Shown here in pieces: positions 24,991 to 35,347 of a stretch of DNA of 64,000 nucleotides (position 1 is the first letter of the stretch; the number at the start of each line of letters is the position of its first letter). The notes beneath the pieces were generated by a model. That model had not been told where the DNA came from and made no database searches. It saw only the letters and a program-made list of their open reading frames with translations. The position numbers and the translations under genes are program-made. Origin of the DNA: Pilatotrama ljubarskyi (Eukaryota; Basidiomycota; Agaricomycetes; Polyporales; Polyporaceae); assembly GCA_022385805.1 (NCBI GenBank), contig MU277679.1:310001-374000 (forward strand), written 5' to 3'.

Positions 24991-25845
24991 GACCTATTCA
25001 TTGATCAAGATGACCTCCTGTGCACTGAAGATGGGCGGCTGCGATACTTCTCCAGCCCTCTGTCCCCACCCCTCGGGGACCGCTAGGCCATCCTGTCCCA
25101 TGTCTGGTCGAGCGACGGCGAACAGAGCTTCCAGGAGCTCAAGGTCCTCATCGAGAGCGGCGCCGGCCTCTGCAAGGCGTCCGATTAAGTGCGTGAATTC
25201 TGCAAGTTTGCGCGCTCCCAGGGCTACCATTGGGTCTGGATCGACTCGTGCTGGATTGACAAGACAAGCAGTGCCGAGCCTTCGGAAGCTATCAATGCGA
25301 TGTATCGCTGGTACGGAGACGCTCACGTCTGCTACGCCTACCTGGCGGACGTTTCCGATGTCGAAGAGCCTCGCGGAGCGTCTTGCAGTTTCCGCAGGAG
25401 CAAGTGGTTTACGCGACGCTGGACGTTGCAAGGACCCATCGCTCCTCGCTTTGTTGTCTTCCTGTCGAAGACATGGACTGTGATCGGAACGAAGTTGAGT
25501 CTGACGCGCACCATCGAGGAGGTGACGGGTGTGGATCGCGATGTGCTCACATACGCCAAGCTTCTCGAGGCCTTCAGCGTCGCTCGTAGGATGTCCTGGG
25601 TAGCAGGTCGTCAAACGAGCCGCTTTGAAGACGAAGCCTACTCGCTGATGGGCATCTTCGGTGTGTACATGCCGACCATCTATGAAGAGGGTCACAACGC
25701 CTTCGTACTCCTTGAAGACTCATCTGCGAGCGGCCTTCATGATCAGGCTCTCAGCGGATGGAGCCGGCTCTTCCTCCTCCACGACGTCTCGTCCGACGTC
25801 CGGGTCCGGTACCTTTGCTGCCTGTCGACAACCGAGGAGCGCTAG
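24991..25845 (+). pseudogene. HET-domain pseudogene with in-frame stops
   Basis: One frame reads through recognisable HET-domain sequence but carries a TAG at 25084 where the family has Tyr (DR-stop-AILSHVW), and a TAA at 25186 in the segment KASD-stop-VREFCKFA. Downstream, WIDSCWIDKTSS, RWFTRRWTLQ and SLMGIFGVYMPTIYEEG match the intact HET gene at 27,992. Past about 25,720 the frame no longer resembles a HET tail, suggesting a further frameshift; HET-like sequence may continue in another frame to about 26,124. HET proteins trigger vegetative incompatibility and cell death. This copy is probably non-functional unless the stops lie in unrecognised introns. No start codon could be assigned. Confidence 0.72.
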
Positions 25846-26124
25846 TATGACAAAACGCTTCCTTGATGCTCACGGACGTTTTGGGACTACACAGATACCG
25901 TTCGGGAAGTCGTGCCATCCCGACCGAGTCCATGATCACCATCACTGCGAGGCCGCGCAGGTGCGAGCCTGGGCACAGGGACGGAATGAGTACCGACACG
26001 AGGACATCGTGATCACGCTTTCCTTCCACTTATGGGACGACAACAACGGGGACGATGACCATGGCGCGATGTACGCTTGCAACTTGGTGGAGGTCCATCG
26101 CTCCCGGACGAAGTTTTCCATCTG

Positions 26125-26437
26125 ACTTACGCTGATCCACACCGGAGGATTGCTTTCTTCTGGTAGCATACCGACAAATCTGGTACTACAGTACTACTTC
26201 TACTTTACGCCTGTACCACTTCTTGCCACCCTACTAGTACAGGGCACTATACCCTACTTAGTATTCCCAGATCATGATGCTCAGTATCGTCTCCGTTCCA
26301 AGATACCTATCCCATACCCTTCAATTGTACTTGCACTTCGCGATGTCTGCCCAGACTCTAAGGCTGTATTTACCCATGTTATGTGCATTATTGACGTGCT
26401 GTTGTCTCTCTCCAACTTACAATGCGACTCCAATGCG
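26125..26437. other. AT-richer spacer left of the inverted repeat
   Basis: This stretch shows no protein-like frame. It is noticeably more AT-rich than the gene regions around it and ends with two close copies of AATGCG just before the repeat. Confidence 0.4.
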
Positions 26438-26925
26438 TACAGCTGTTGCCGAAATTAATGCTCCGCACCTCCGCGCGCACCAGTTGGCACAGCTTGACAG
26501 AATTGACGCAAATCACCCAGACTGGATAGAAAATGGAATATCTTGGTTACCACGCATCCGGACGGCCTGAAACTGCATACATGGAGCCTCCGTAGTATGT
26601 AGAAGACCCGTATATAATTTTTATCGGGGTTTGCGGAGGTGACGATGCGGGACGATGCAGCAAAGATGAGAGGCCTCCCAGAGGTCAAATCCCGCCGTCT
26701 TGCACGAGTACATTACATTATGCAGTCCGCTTTCTTCAGGGGATAGAGTGTGTACAATATCCGACCCCTATGTACACTTTGAGGCGTATCAGAACTCGTA
26801 GTACCCGTCTACTCGAGGGAAGAGCTACCCACGTCAGGTCGAGGCCATAAGCGCCCGTGTCTGCCCGCGCTAGCGCCCAGAGCGTTCGTACACGTCTCTC
26901 CGCCAGCACCTCCGGACGCATTCTA
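26438..26925 (+). repeat. Left arm of 488-bp inverted repeat
   Basis: These 488 bp equal the reverse complement of 27144-27631. I compared the arms base by base and saw no mismatch or indel, and translations of both arms in mirror frames are identical. The outer end begins TACAGCTGTTGCCG. The arm contains an AT-rich TATATAATTTTTATC block near 26,610 but no recognised gene. Confidence 0.95.
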
Positions 26926-27143
26926 CATCCTCACAAAGCGTGTAAAGTGATAACATGATATATATACATGCTACAGAGGACCCATATTGTGAGCAGGCAA
27001 GTGGAGGACCCTCACAACTGCTCAACTACTGGGGAGTAGCCAGATGAACTGTCCTCAGTTGTTTCGGGATCCCTTATAGACTGCAGAGGTTGACCGACCC
27101 TTGGTTCCAATTATATCGTGCTCAAGGTATCACAGCTGTACAT

Positions 27144-27631
27144 TAGAATGCGTCCGGAGGTGCTGGCGGAGAGACGTGTACGAACGCTCTGGGCGCTAGC
27201 GCGGGCAGACACGGGCGCTTATGGCCTCGACCTGACGTGGGTAGCTCTTCCCTCGAGTAGACGGGTACTACGAGTTCTGATACGCCTCAAAGTGTACATA
27301 GGGGTCGGATATTGTACACACTCTATCCCCTGAAGAAAGCGGACTGCATAATGTAATGTACTCGTGCAAGACGGCGGGATTTGACCTCTGGGAGGCCTCT
27401 CATCTTTGCTGCATCGTCCCGCATCGTCACCTCCGCAAACCCCGATAAAAATTATATACGGGTCTTCTACATACTACGGAGGCTCCATGTATGCAGTTTC
27501 AGGCCGTCCGGATGCGTGGTAACCAAGATATTCCATTTTCTATCCAGTCTGGGTGATTTGCGTCAATTCTGTCAAGCTGTGCCAACTGGTGCGCGCGGAG
27601 GTGCGGAGCATTAATTTCGGCAACAGCTGTA
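27144..27631 (-). repeat. Right arm of 488-bp inverted repeat
   Basis: Mirror copy of 26438-26925. Just inside this arm, in the spacer, the sequence CAGCTGTA (27133-27140) repeats the outer terminal octamer. The arm ends at 27631, and similarity stops sharply at the next base. Confidence 0.95.
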
Positions 27632-27991
27632 AGCGGACTGCGCATTGCTGATCCCGTCTGAGTCGGTGGCGCTCGATGGCATGGTAACCTATGTAGAATG
27701 GCAAGCTTGCGAGGACCGTCACTGCCTTTCGACCGCGTCGAGTGCTGGCTCAATTCTGTGCAACCAAAGCGCAAAAGGGCACCTTTAAGCTCTGAGGCCT
27801 GAGGCCTGAGGCCCAAAGTCCCGGTTGCTTCCAGCTGGCTAGTTTGAGCTAAGGGGAGGGTCCCAGGCTCATTCGTTCAAGTCTTTGGATAGCTCTACGG
27901 CAAAATTGTCAGTCCGTCGCTCCCATTCGCGGTTGAACGAAGCTACTAACTATGCTCTCGGTCGTACAGCCGTCCACTTAAGCCACCGTCC
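27632..27991. other. Promoter region of HET gene
   Basis: 360 bp separate the right repeat arm from the HET start codon. A short tandem run of three GAGGCCT-like heptamers lies near 27,795-27,815. No TATA box is obvious and no other gene is seen. Confidence 0.4.
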
Positions 27992-29872
27992 ATGTGGCTG
28001 CTTGACACGGAAGACGGAACTTTCCACCGCATAGAGAGGCCCCGCGAGGAACGCTATGCGATACTATCCCATGTCTGGCAGGCGTCCGGGGAACAATCCT
28101 ACCAGGATCTCATTGCCCTCCAGCGGAAAGCTACGAAGAAGCGATCATGCTTCAGCTTTACACGGGGCCTCTCTATGTTCGACCATTCTGCTCACGATCC
28201 CGTCCTGTCCAGGGCATCGGTCAAAATCAGGCAATGCTGCATGCTAGCGCGCAAGCATGGCTACCGCAGAGTCTGGATCGACTCCTGCTGCATTGACAAG
28301 ACGAGCAGTACAGAGCTGTCTGAGGCTATCAACTCGATGTACGAGTGGTACGCTGCCGCGGACGTTTGCTTTGCATTCCTGGAGGACGTGAGCGATGACC
28401 ACGACCCGCGCCTGAGGGATTCGAAGTTCCGCCGGAGTCGATGGTTCACTCGTGGCTGGACCTTGCAGGAGCTCATTGCGCCGACAGTTGTGATATTCCT
28501 CTCGAAGGAATGGCGGCTGCTTGGGACGAAAACGAGCTTGGCAGACCTCGTCGAAGAGATCACCGGCATCGACCGTTCCATCCTCACACATGAGAAGTCC
28601 CTCGACTGCGCCAGCGTCGCACGACGCATGTCCTGGGCGTCCAAGCGGCAGACCACTCGCGAGGAGGACAAGGCGTACTCACTCATGGGTATCTTCGGCG
28701 TCAACATGCCGACCATCTACGGCGAAGGCGGTAACGCCTTTGTGCGCTTGCAGGAGGAAATCCTGAAGCAGGTTCCCGACCAGAGCATCTTCGCGTGGGG
28801 ACCGACGCTCCGTGACGATACTATGCTCTACCGGAACGTTGACCCCGATTCGATCAGCGACGACGGTCGTTACTGGCATTCCCGGAACCTCTTCGCTTGG
28901 TCCCCGGACGCTTTCGTGAACTCTGCACCTGTATCTTCCATTTCTCCCGAGAGCTGGAGGAAGCGAGCCGGCATTCCCTTCACGCTCCCCGAGTATGCCA
29001 TAACCAGCTACGGCATGCGAGCGCGGTTTCCCCTCATTGCCATCCAACACAGCTCTGCCAAAACGACTTACCTCGCTGTCTTGGCATGCGAGGACGCTGA
29101 GGGGAACCTAATTGCCCTCCTGCTCTACCCACAGCCGGAGACGGCAGGTCGGTTCTTCGTCGGCCACTACGTCGGACGTCCTCAAGTGCCACCGAACTCG
29201 TACTACCGCGCTGTCGGCGTGTCCGAATCGCGCCTCGCAGAGCTTGTGCATTCTCTCCAGGCTGGGGACGTCTGCGTTCCGTACAGGCCGTCTCCCGCGG
29301 CTCGGCGTGTCCCCTTGGCAGTTTCGTCCGCGCCGAAATTCAAGTGCCCTTGCGCCGTTGTCGTTCCGACGTGGGTGATCTCTGACATCGAGAGAGCGAG
29401 CTTCGCTGTCTGCGTATCCGGCCAAGACAACGTTCTGCACATCTCAGGAGTTACTGCGCCTCAGTCTGCTGCAGTCGTGCTCACGTCACGGCATGAGACC
29501 ATCCACATCCGCATAGGCAGATGCCAATGTCGAGGGCGGTTTCTGTGCCTGTCAATCACTGGAACCATATCCAGGAGGGCCACGGCTTCCTCCTCTACGC
29601 TGGCGGACAGGATGTCAAGCTCGGGTTCGCACGCTGCCGCGAATGACGCACCTCGTTGTCCCGAGGACCATGTGGCTGGATGGCGGGATGCAACCAAGAC
29701 TTTTGCTTGCGCCATGAGACAAATCAGGGTAACGATCAGTGCATGGGCCAGTCGTGCTGAAATGTATTCGCTTGCTATTGAGATTAGTACCTTAGAGACG
29801 TTGAGCAAGGATAGGGGATACGTACGTACATACCAAGACGTCCACCGGCTTAATGATGCGGACGCCAGCTAG
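27992..29872 (+). CDS. HET-domain (heterokaryon incompatibility) protein
   Basis: A long uninterrupted frame of 626 codons begins MWLLDTEDGTFHRIERP. The HET domain is complete: ERYAILSHVWQ (residue about 25), YRRVWIDSCCIDKTSST (about 90), SRWFTRGWTLQELIAP (about 150), and SLMGIFGVNMPTIYGEGGNAF (about 230), followed by the usual FAWGP segment. HET proteins mediate nonself recognition and programmed cell death on heterokaryon formation; many fungi carry dozens. The C-terminal 120 residues are less convincing: between about 29,520 and 29,640 another frame looks more protein-like (EGHGFLLYAGGQDVKLGFAR), so the natural C-terminus may involve a frameshift or an intron, and the true stop is uncertain. 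The partner and specificity are unknown. Confidence 0.8.
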   Translation: MWLLDTEDGTFHRIERPREERYAILSHVWQASGEQSYQDLIALQRKATKKRSCFSFTRGLSMFDHSAHDPVLSRASVKIRQCCMLARKHGYRRVWIDSCCIDKTSSTELSEAINSMYEWYAAADVCFAFLEDVSDDHDPRLRDSKFRRSRWFTRGWTLQELIAPTVVIFLSKEWRLLGTKTSLADLVEEITGIDRSILTHEKSLDCASVARRMSWASKRQTTREEDKAYSLMGIFGVNMPTIYGEGGNAFVRLQEEILKQVPDQSIFAWGPTLRDDTMLYRNVDPDSISDDGRYWHSRNLFAWSPDAFVNSAPVSSISPESWRKRAGIPFTLPEYAITSYGMRARFPLIAIQHSSAKTTYLAVLACEDAEGNLIALLLYPQPETAGRFFVGHYVGRPQVPPNSYYRAVGVSESRLAELVHSLQAGDVCVPYRPSPAARRVPLAVSSAPKFKCPCAVVVPTWVISDIERASFAVCVSGQDNVLHISGVTAPQSAAVVLTSRHETIHIRIGRCQCRGRFLCLSITGTISRRATASSSTLADRMSSSGSHAAANDAPRCPEDHVAGWRDATKTFACAMRQIRVTISAWASRAEMYSLAIEISTLETLSKDRGYVRTYQDVHRLNDADAS

Positions 29873-31754
29873 CTCAAATACAGCTGTACAATCGATTCAG
29901 TACGCTCTTCCGCTATTATCTGCCTGACCCGTCACAAAGCACCGCTGAGAAACTTTTCTAATGCATTTCAGAGACGAACAAGCATTGACTCGGTCCAGGA
30001 TTTTGCTGGAGTAATGCGTAGTGAATACTTTCTCTCGACACATTTGATGGAGACCCTACAGGAAACAAAGGCTGGTAATTAGCTATGTACCTCTGAGCAG
30101 CAGCAAGGCTGGGGGGCCTTGACCGATCAGTCTGAGGAGAGAACGACACACTTTGTACTGTCAGACGCTTGAAGCCCAGTAAGAACCCGCTCGTATGGGA
30201 TTCGACGCCTTCAGGCAATTTCGTGCATAATTAGGCCGATCTGGCGAGATTCGGCAGGTTTGACAGTTGTCCAGTCCGAAGTCGATGAAATGGACAAGAA
30301 TCGTCACAAGTTGACGTCGTCCTGTCTGATGTCCAAATTTTCCGTTCGCTTTTGTCCAGCTGTACCGTCCATTTCGCTGCCTGTCTGGTCCTCCCACTTG
30401 TCCAAACCTCTCGTCCCCCTCGAAGACCTCCGCTGGCCGTGTCCCTTCTCGCCGTGAGAATCTACACTTCCACGTCCGCCCCCCATATATTTTCTGACGT
30501 CATCCACTCTAATCCATCTTGTTTCCAACCACCACATCCCCGTCATCTCAGTCCACCGCTCGAGCCTTGCGCCTACATATCTCTTGTCTCTAGTCTTCTT
30601 CCCGGCCTTTCTCTATGCACTGCATGCTATAAAGATCTTGGGATGTGGAATGCAACTGGTACCGGTGAGTCGCTACTTGTACCGGGAGCCGCATACACTC
30701 ATATCGTTAGGGCTTACATGTAGACTAGGAAGGCCGACGTCGCAGCTGACCATTGCGACAACAGCATACAGGTGAGCAGCAGCGACAATCTCCCCGAGGC
30801 GACCGGCACATGGCGCGTGTGGGCCGTGTGCAGGCGGTGAGTGGTGGGCGGAATGTCGGGCGGCGGGGCAGGCAGGGTCGGTACTTGTCTAATCTACATT
30901 CTCCCTCGCTCGGTACACTAACACTTGCCCAGCTCTCCGCTGACCTCCTCAACCGAAGTGCGCACCTCACTTCTCCCTCCGGCACAAGCTCACAACGTGG
31001 CACATCCCCCTGCCCCATCCTCCTCTCCCTCGCAGTGAACCTGTCCGCCTCCTGCGCAGGGAGCGACCCAGCCCCTCTCCCGACACCTATTGCCGTTTTC
31101 ATCCTGCATCCGCGCCTGCTCAACGCGCGCCCAATCATGCGGCTGACCACCCCGAAGGGCGCGGACAAGGTGCGGGTGTGCCTGCACGCGCTGAACAAGA
31201 GGATGGTGGCGGAAAGCTTCGTGAGCGCGATGGTGGAGTGGGCGGTGGGCGACAGGCGGGCGACAGGCGGGCACGGGCGGGCGGCAGGAGGGCACGGGCG
31301 GGCGGCAGGAGGGCAGCGAACGCGATGCCGGGAGGGCCCTTGGATAGGACGGGATATTGTAATAATAGCACCTTGCGACCCGGACCTGTACTGTACTACA
31401 TGGACCGAAAAATGGCGAATTCTATCGAACGGGCAACTGGTGGGATTCGGCCTGAGCACGAAATTCAACGAATCCGCCCTGCTGAGGATTCGGTATACTG
31501 CAATTTGACAGGTGCCCGGATATTACACGAGATTTCACGACCGCGCCGAATCCCATACGGGTGGATTCTTACTGGGCTTGAAGTCTTAGTGGACGCGCGT
31601 GCTGAGTTGTGTAAGTTGCGAGAGACGCCCAGATTACCTAAGCGAAATTGTGGTGGCAGTCTTCGGCGAGCGGACGGTGCTTGCTCAGTGCTCTCACTCG
31701 CTATACTCCTTCTAATCCCCCTTCGGTCTGTTTCTCCCCTACAGACAGCACAAA
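29873..31754. other. Intergenic region, HET gene to TIM23
   Basis: About 1.9 kb without a recognised gene. Overlapping sense/antisense frames around 30,720-31,510 are Arg/Gly/Pro rich and lack motifs, so I do not call them. The block includes a G/C-rich minisatellite (listed separately). The last 150 bp, with C/T-rich sequence, are the TIM23 leader. Confidence 0.4.
31249..31312 (+). repeat. GC-rich minisatellite
   Basis: Two exact tandem copies of a 21-bp unit (GCACGGGCGGGCGGCAGGAGG) at 31271-31312 are preceded by two copies of a shorter CGACAGGCGGG unit. It is the cause of the repetitive Gly/Ala/Arg frames in this region. Confidence 0.7.
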
Positions 31755-32624
31755 ATGGCCAGCACAAGCGACAGGACTTCTTCTGCATTCGTCAAGGACG
31801 ATCCCGCATTTGACGCTCCTGCATCGAGCCATGACTTGCTCCTCGGGGCATTCGATCCTGCCAAACTCCATCCAATGGCGGGTATTGAGGACAAGCTCGA
31901 TTACCTTTTACTGGATGACGAGAAAACGACCGACCTGCCGGGTGCGGGAACCGCAATCCCATCGCGCGGCTGGAGCGACGACTTGTGTTATGGCACGGGA
32001 ACGATGTACCTCAGTGGTTCGTACTCTTTATCGCCTTTACACGTCCAAACGCCCTTCCATCACCGTTCTCCTTCGAAAGTGATCATGCTAGTCTGCCCAA
32101 ACGTCACTGGCATCCGTCACACCTTATCTCCTCTTATTGTTTTGCGACCATCACATGCTCACCACGTATCCAGGTCTCGCCCTTGGCGGCGTGTGGGGAC
32201 TGCGCGAGGGTGCACGAAAACCTCTGGCAGTGTCGAACGCACGGCTAAGGATCAACAGTATCCTAAACTCGGTCACTCGGCGAGGCACGTTTATAGGCAA
32301 TTCTGCTGGCTGTCTCGGTGCGTATCTTTTACCCAGTGACGTGCTTCACTTGCCGACTCGCCCTGCCCAGCTCTCGTGTACAACGCCTTCAATTCCACGA
32401 TAGACCATTTCCGCGGCAAACATGACACATACGGGAGTATGGCTGCTGGTGCACTAACCGGCGCCTTATATAAGTCAACGGGTGCGCCTTCTTGATTTCT
32501 TCTCCGCGACGTTCCGCTCTTATTGTTCTGTCTCGTTCTAGCCGGTGTGAAGCCTGCCCTTGCTGCGGCCACCGTCATTGCAGGGAGTGCAGGAATCTGG
32601 AGTTATGTTAAGCGGAGAGTCTAG
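31755..32624 (+). CDS. TIM23: Mitochondrial import translocase subunit TIM23
   Basis: Four exons (31755-32016, 32174-32317, 32371-32481, 32542-32624) total 600 nt, giving 199 aa. The N-terminal intermembrane-space part has the sequence around LHPMAGIEDKLDYLLLDD, followed by the Tim17/22/23 core: RGWSDDLCYGTGTMYLSGLA, GGVWGLREG, RINSILNSVTRRGTFIGNSAG and GSMAAGALTGALYKSTAG, ending KRRV. Four hydrophobic segments are visible. Tim23 forms the presequence translocase of the mitochondrial inner membrane with Tim17 and Tim50. The first intron has a GTTCGT donor, unusual but supported because the join restores SGLALGG. The N-terminal extension is acidic, as expected. Confidence 0.93.
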
Positions 32625-33149
32625 CGTATATCATGTATAATTTACCCTACCTTAATCCCCGTGAGTCATCGTCCCCGCTTTCTATCGCTCACGCCTGCTG
32701 CCGTTAAGTTTAGGCCACCCGGCTCGGAGTAGCTGTGGTCCATTGAGTTGCACCGGCCACATCCAGCCATATATTGACATAACCTCTAACGCGCCGGTCC
32801 CTGGAATCGGAAGCCGCCCTGCATCGATCAGGCCTGGGGATTCTGACCCCCGAGGTATTTATGTGCCCGACGGAATGTGGCCGTACTCGCGCCCTCCGCA
32901 TGCTGACGTAGCAGGATTCAAGACTTAGCATAGTCGTCTGCGTTGGATGCTGGGGGATCCTGTCGATACTTCGGTCTCTCTTCATCGTCCTCACTCCCCG
33001 CTCGGGCTCGAGACCGTCCCGTATTGCGTGCATCGGCTTCTCAGACTCTCCGCCCGCCCCAGGCCACGCCGTGGAAGTCAAATGGTACGTGTGTTAGACC
33101 ATCCTGCCGCCGGTATCAATGCCCACCTTGGCTCACCCTTCGATAGCTC
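32625..33149. other. Intergenic region upstream of velvet gene
   Basis: No gene is recognised. An additional 5' exon of the velvet gene cannot be excluded because CAG/TAG acceptor-like sites occur just before 33,150, but no convincing coding sequence supports one. Confidence 0.4.
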
Positions 33150-34292
33150 ATGGACTCCGCTTCCCCGGACACCCATGTGTCACCGGGATCGTTGTGCACG
33201 GCCGAAAGGCAATCTCTGGGTCCTATCGTCTCGCCAAAGGACCGCAACAAATTGTCCATAAATTTTTTGGCGAATGAGACCGCAAGAGCAGATGCCACCA
33301 CTCCGTCGAGGCGGCCGTCTTCGCCCCTTTCTCACCGCGCCCGTGGTGTGAACAGATATGTATCTGCCTTGGGCCATTCCGAAGAGGCCGAGATTGCATC
33401 AGAAATATCCAGCGGCCAGCCACGGTAGAGACGCGCCCTACCGAGAGCTCTACTCAGCATCTGACCGTTTGAACCTCAGAACCTATCGGTTAGAAATTGT
33501 CCAGCACCCGGACAGGACAGCAGAATTCGGGTCGTCTGTCCTCACCCGTTTACCGCTTGCGCCGCCGCTCATCGCGCAACTCATCATGCGCGATTCGTCC
33601 GGACGTACCGTCATCGAGTGAGTAGGCGTGGGGGAAGCCCGTGCCGTCAGAGGTTCCCGCTGAACTCCGCTATAGCGAGTCGGAGCTTCCTTTCCTCGTC
33701 GCTCAGTTGTCGCTGCTCAGCGGGGACGGCTCGTCGCCCATGGACTACGTTACGGACGGGCGGGGCCACAGACAAAATCCTACGGAGCGGCTGCTGTATG
33801 GCAATTTGGTGTCATCACCGCACCTGTTGCGCAACCTCCAGGGCCGGCGGGGTGTCTACTTCATGTTCCCCGACGTCGGGGTGAGACAGAGGGGTCGTTT
33901 CCAGCTTAAGGTGACTCTGATACGTCTACCAAGGTGAGATTCAGGCATGAACGTAGAATTCGCATGATTTGCTCACAGCCCACAGACTTGATGAGCCCGA
34001 GGCTATCGTGAACGGGGTTAGCGGCACGATCCTAGCAGAAGCACGTTCCTTACCTTTTGACGTTTTCCCGCTTCGAGACTATGTCGCGCCTGGTGAGAAG
34101 CACATCCTCGAGCCGCTGGCTGCTAACACTACTGACAAACGCTGGTCAACCGTCACCTGCCTTGTGTGCTCCCTCGCACGAACGCACACAGCGCAGACGC
34201 CGTTGACTCAGTATTTCCTGCAGCAGGGTGCCCGAATGTACGCTTTTGCCTCTGCGATCCAGTTCCGCCGAGGTCCGCCGCTGAGTTCTTGA
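33150..34292 (+). CDS. Velvet-domain transcriptional regulator
   Basis: Four exons (33150-33359, 33403-33617, 33676-33933, 33986-34292) total 990 nt, giving 329 aa. The velvet domain (residues about 95 to the end) shows YRLEIVQHPDRTAEFG, LTRLPLAPPLIAQL, ESELPFLVAQLSLLSGDG (restored across the intron at 33618), RLLYGNLVSSPHLL, GVYFMFPDVGVRQRGRFQL and LPFDVFPLRDYVAPG. The last segment YFLQQGARMYAF closes the fold. Velvet proteins bind DNA as homo- or heterodimers and couple development with secondary metabolism in fungi. The N-terminal 90 residues are Ser/Pro rich. The first intron would be only 43 nt, which makes that junction and the exact start less sure. Assignment to VosA, VelB or VeA type is not possible here. 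Confidence 0.85.
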
Positions 34293-35347
34293 TGTTGCAA
34301 GGATCGTTCCCCCTCCCCGCAGCCTGTAGCCACGCAGGCGTATGAGCGAGCCGCCGTCGTGCGCTCATCGTCGGCCTAGTGTTACACGCTGGCGCGTCAA
34401 CCGCACGGTCGCGGCTGTTGTGCTATTGTTTTGATGATGGCTTCGAGTGTCGTGTGTCCCCGTTTAGTACGTCCCGTTCGTTTCCATGTCCGCTCCGTTC
34501 GTTCTTCGCTGGCTCCTCCCGGACAGAACCTTCGCTTTTTGTGCTGGGGAGGCGACAGCACTCCTTTTACGTATGCCGTATAGAGTAATGTGGCGTGGCT
34601 TCGAGGTCCAGGTTGTGCAGTCACTGTTGTATGCTCTGTTTGGCAGATGGGACCGTGATTCCCTGCAATTGACTGTATAGACGTGTGGTTCGCCGACCGC
34701 ACACTGTTTGGATGACGTGAGGCAAGTCGTGCCCGTGTCCCCATCCATGCTTCCAGCGTGTTCGCCGCGCACTTGGCACGAGAACGAGGATTGTGGTCCT
34801 GCTTGAAGCTACCTATGAGGGGGCATGCCGAGGGCGCCGTCGGCAGGCACGGTCACTGCCCTCTATTACTACTAGCATCTATGCGATTTTACGCCCGTTG
34901 GGGCCTTCATGATCGTCGATGTTAAGAATTTTCGACCCACACGATCCCGCCGCCTAGCTCAGCCGTGCTGAACAACCTGGACAAACCTACGTTCACGTAC
35001 AGACCTTGAGACACCCTGCCTGATACGGTAGAGTATGAGTGATTACAGGTCCAACTCCACTGCAATCATTGTATTGGGCTCACACAGCATCCGCTGCGCT
35101 CAGTCACTCTCCGCAGGCGGGCCCCACAGATTTCTGCCCCTCACTGCGGTCGTGCTGCTGGTCAACGAGCCGTGAGTAGTAAGAAGAGCAGTGTAAGCCG
35201 AGGCAGACTGATGAGCCTGCCGTCGGCCGGGGAAGGGATCATCGTCACGTGGCGGGCGGTGGTGCGCCTGCTATTATAAGCAGCCACAGACGACGGCTGC
35301 GCTTTCCTCCCTTCCACCTCGCACGCTTTCTCCTCCATCCTACACTC
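34293..35347. other. Intergenic region, velvet to CYSTM gene
   Basis: About 1 kb without a recognised gene. The right end is the CYSTM promoter, with an E-box CACGTG at 35246 and a TATA-like TATTATAA at 35272. A CT-rich leader precedes the ATG. Confidence 0.45.
35246..35279 (+). promoter_or_regulatory. E-box and TATA of CYSTM gene
   Basis: CACGTG at 35246-35251 and TATTATAA at 35272-35279 lie 70-100 bp before the ATG at 35348. CACGTG is bound by bHLH factors such as Cbf1/Pho4-type proteins. Which factor, if any, acts here is inference. Confidence 0.4.

Larger units (their letters stand above)
26438..27631. mobile_element. Candidate foldback/MITE-like element
   Basis: Two 488-bp arms flank a 218-bp spacer, so the whole 1194 bp could fold as one long hairpin. 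The ends read TA-CAGCTGTTG and CAACAGCTG-TA, compatible with a TA target-site duplication, although TA is self-complementary and so is weak evidence. No transposase frame is present, so if mobile it would be non-autonomous. Alternatives are a local inverted duplication, a hairpin-RNA locus, or an assembly artefact. Confidence 0.4.

Noticed and set aside
26455..27614. 77-codon frames present identically in both inverted-repeat arms
   Set aside because: Identity follows from the repeat itself; the peptide resembles nothing known and has no start context, so it is not called a gene.
30725..31508. Pair of about 250-codon frames on both strands
   Set aside because: They mirror each other and are driven by the GC-rich minisatellite; no sign of splicing signals or domains.
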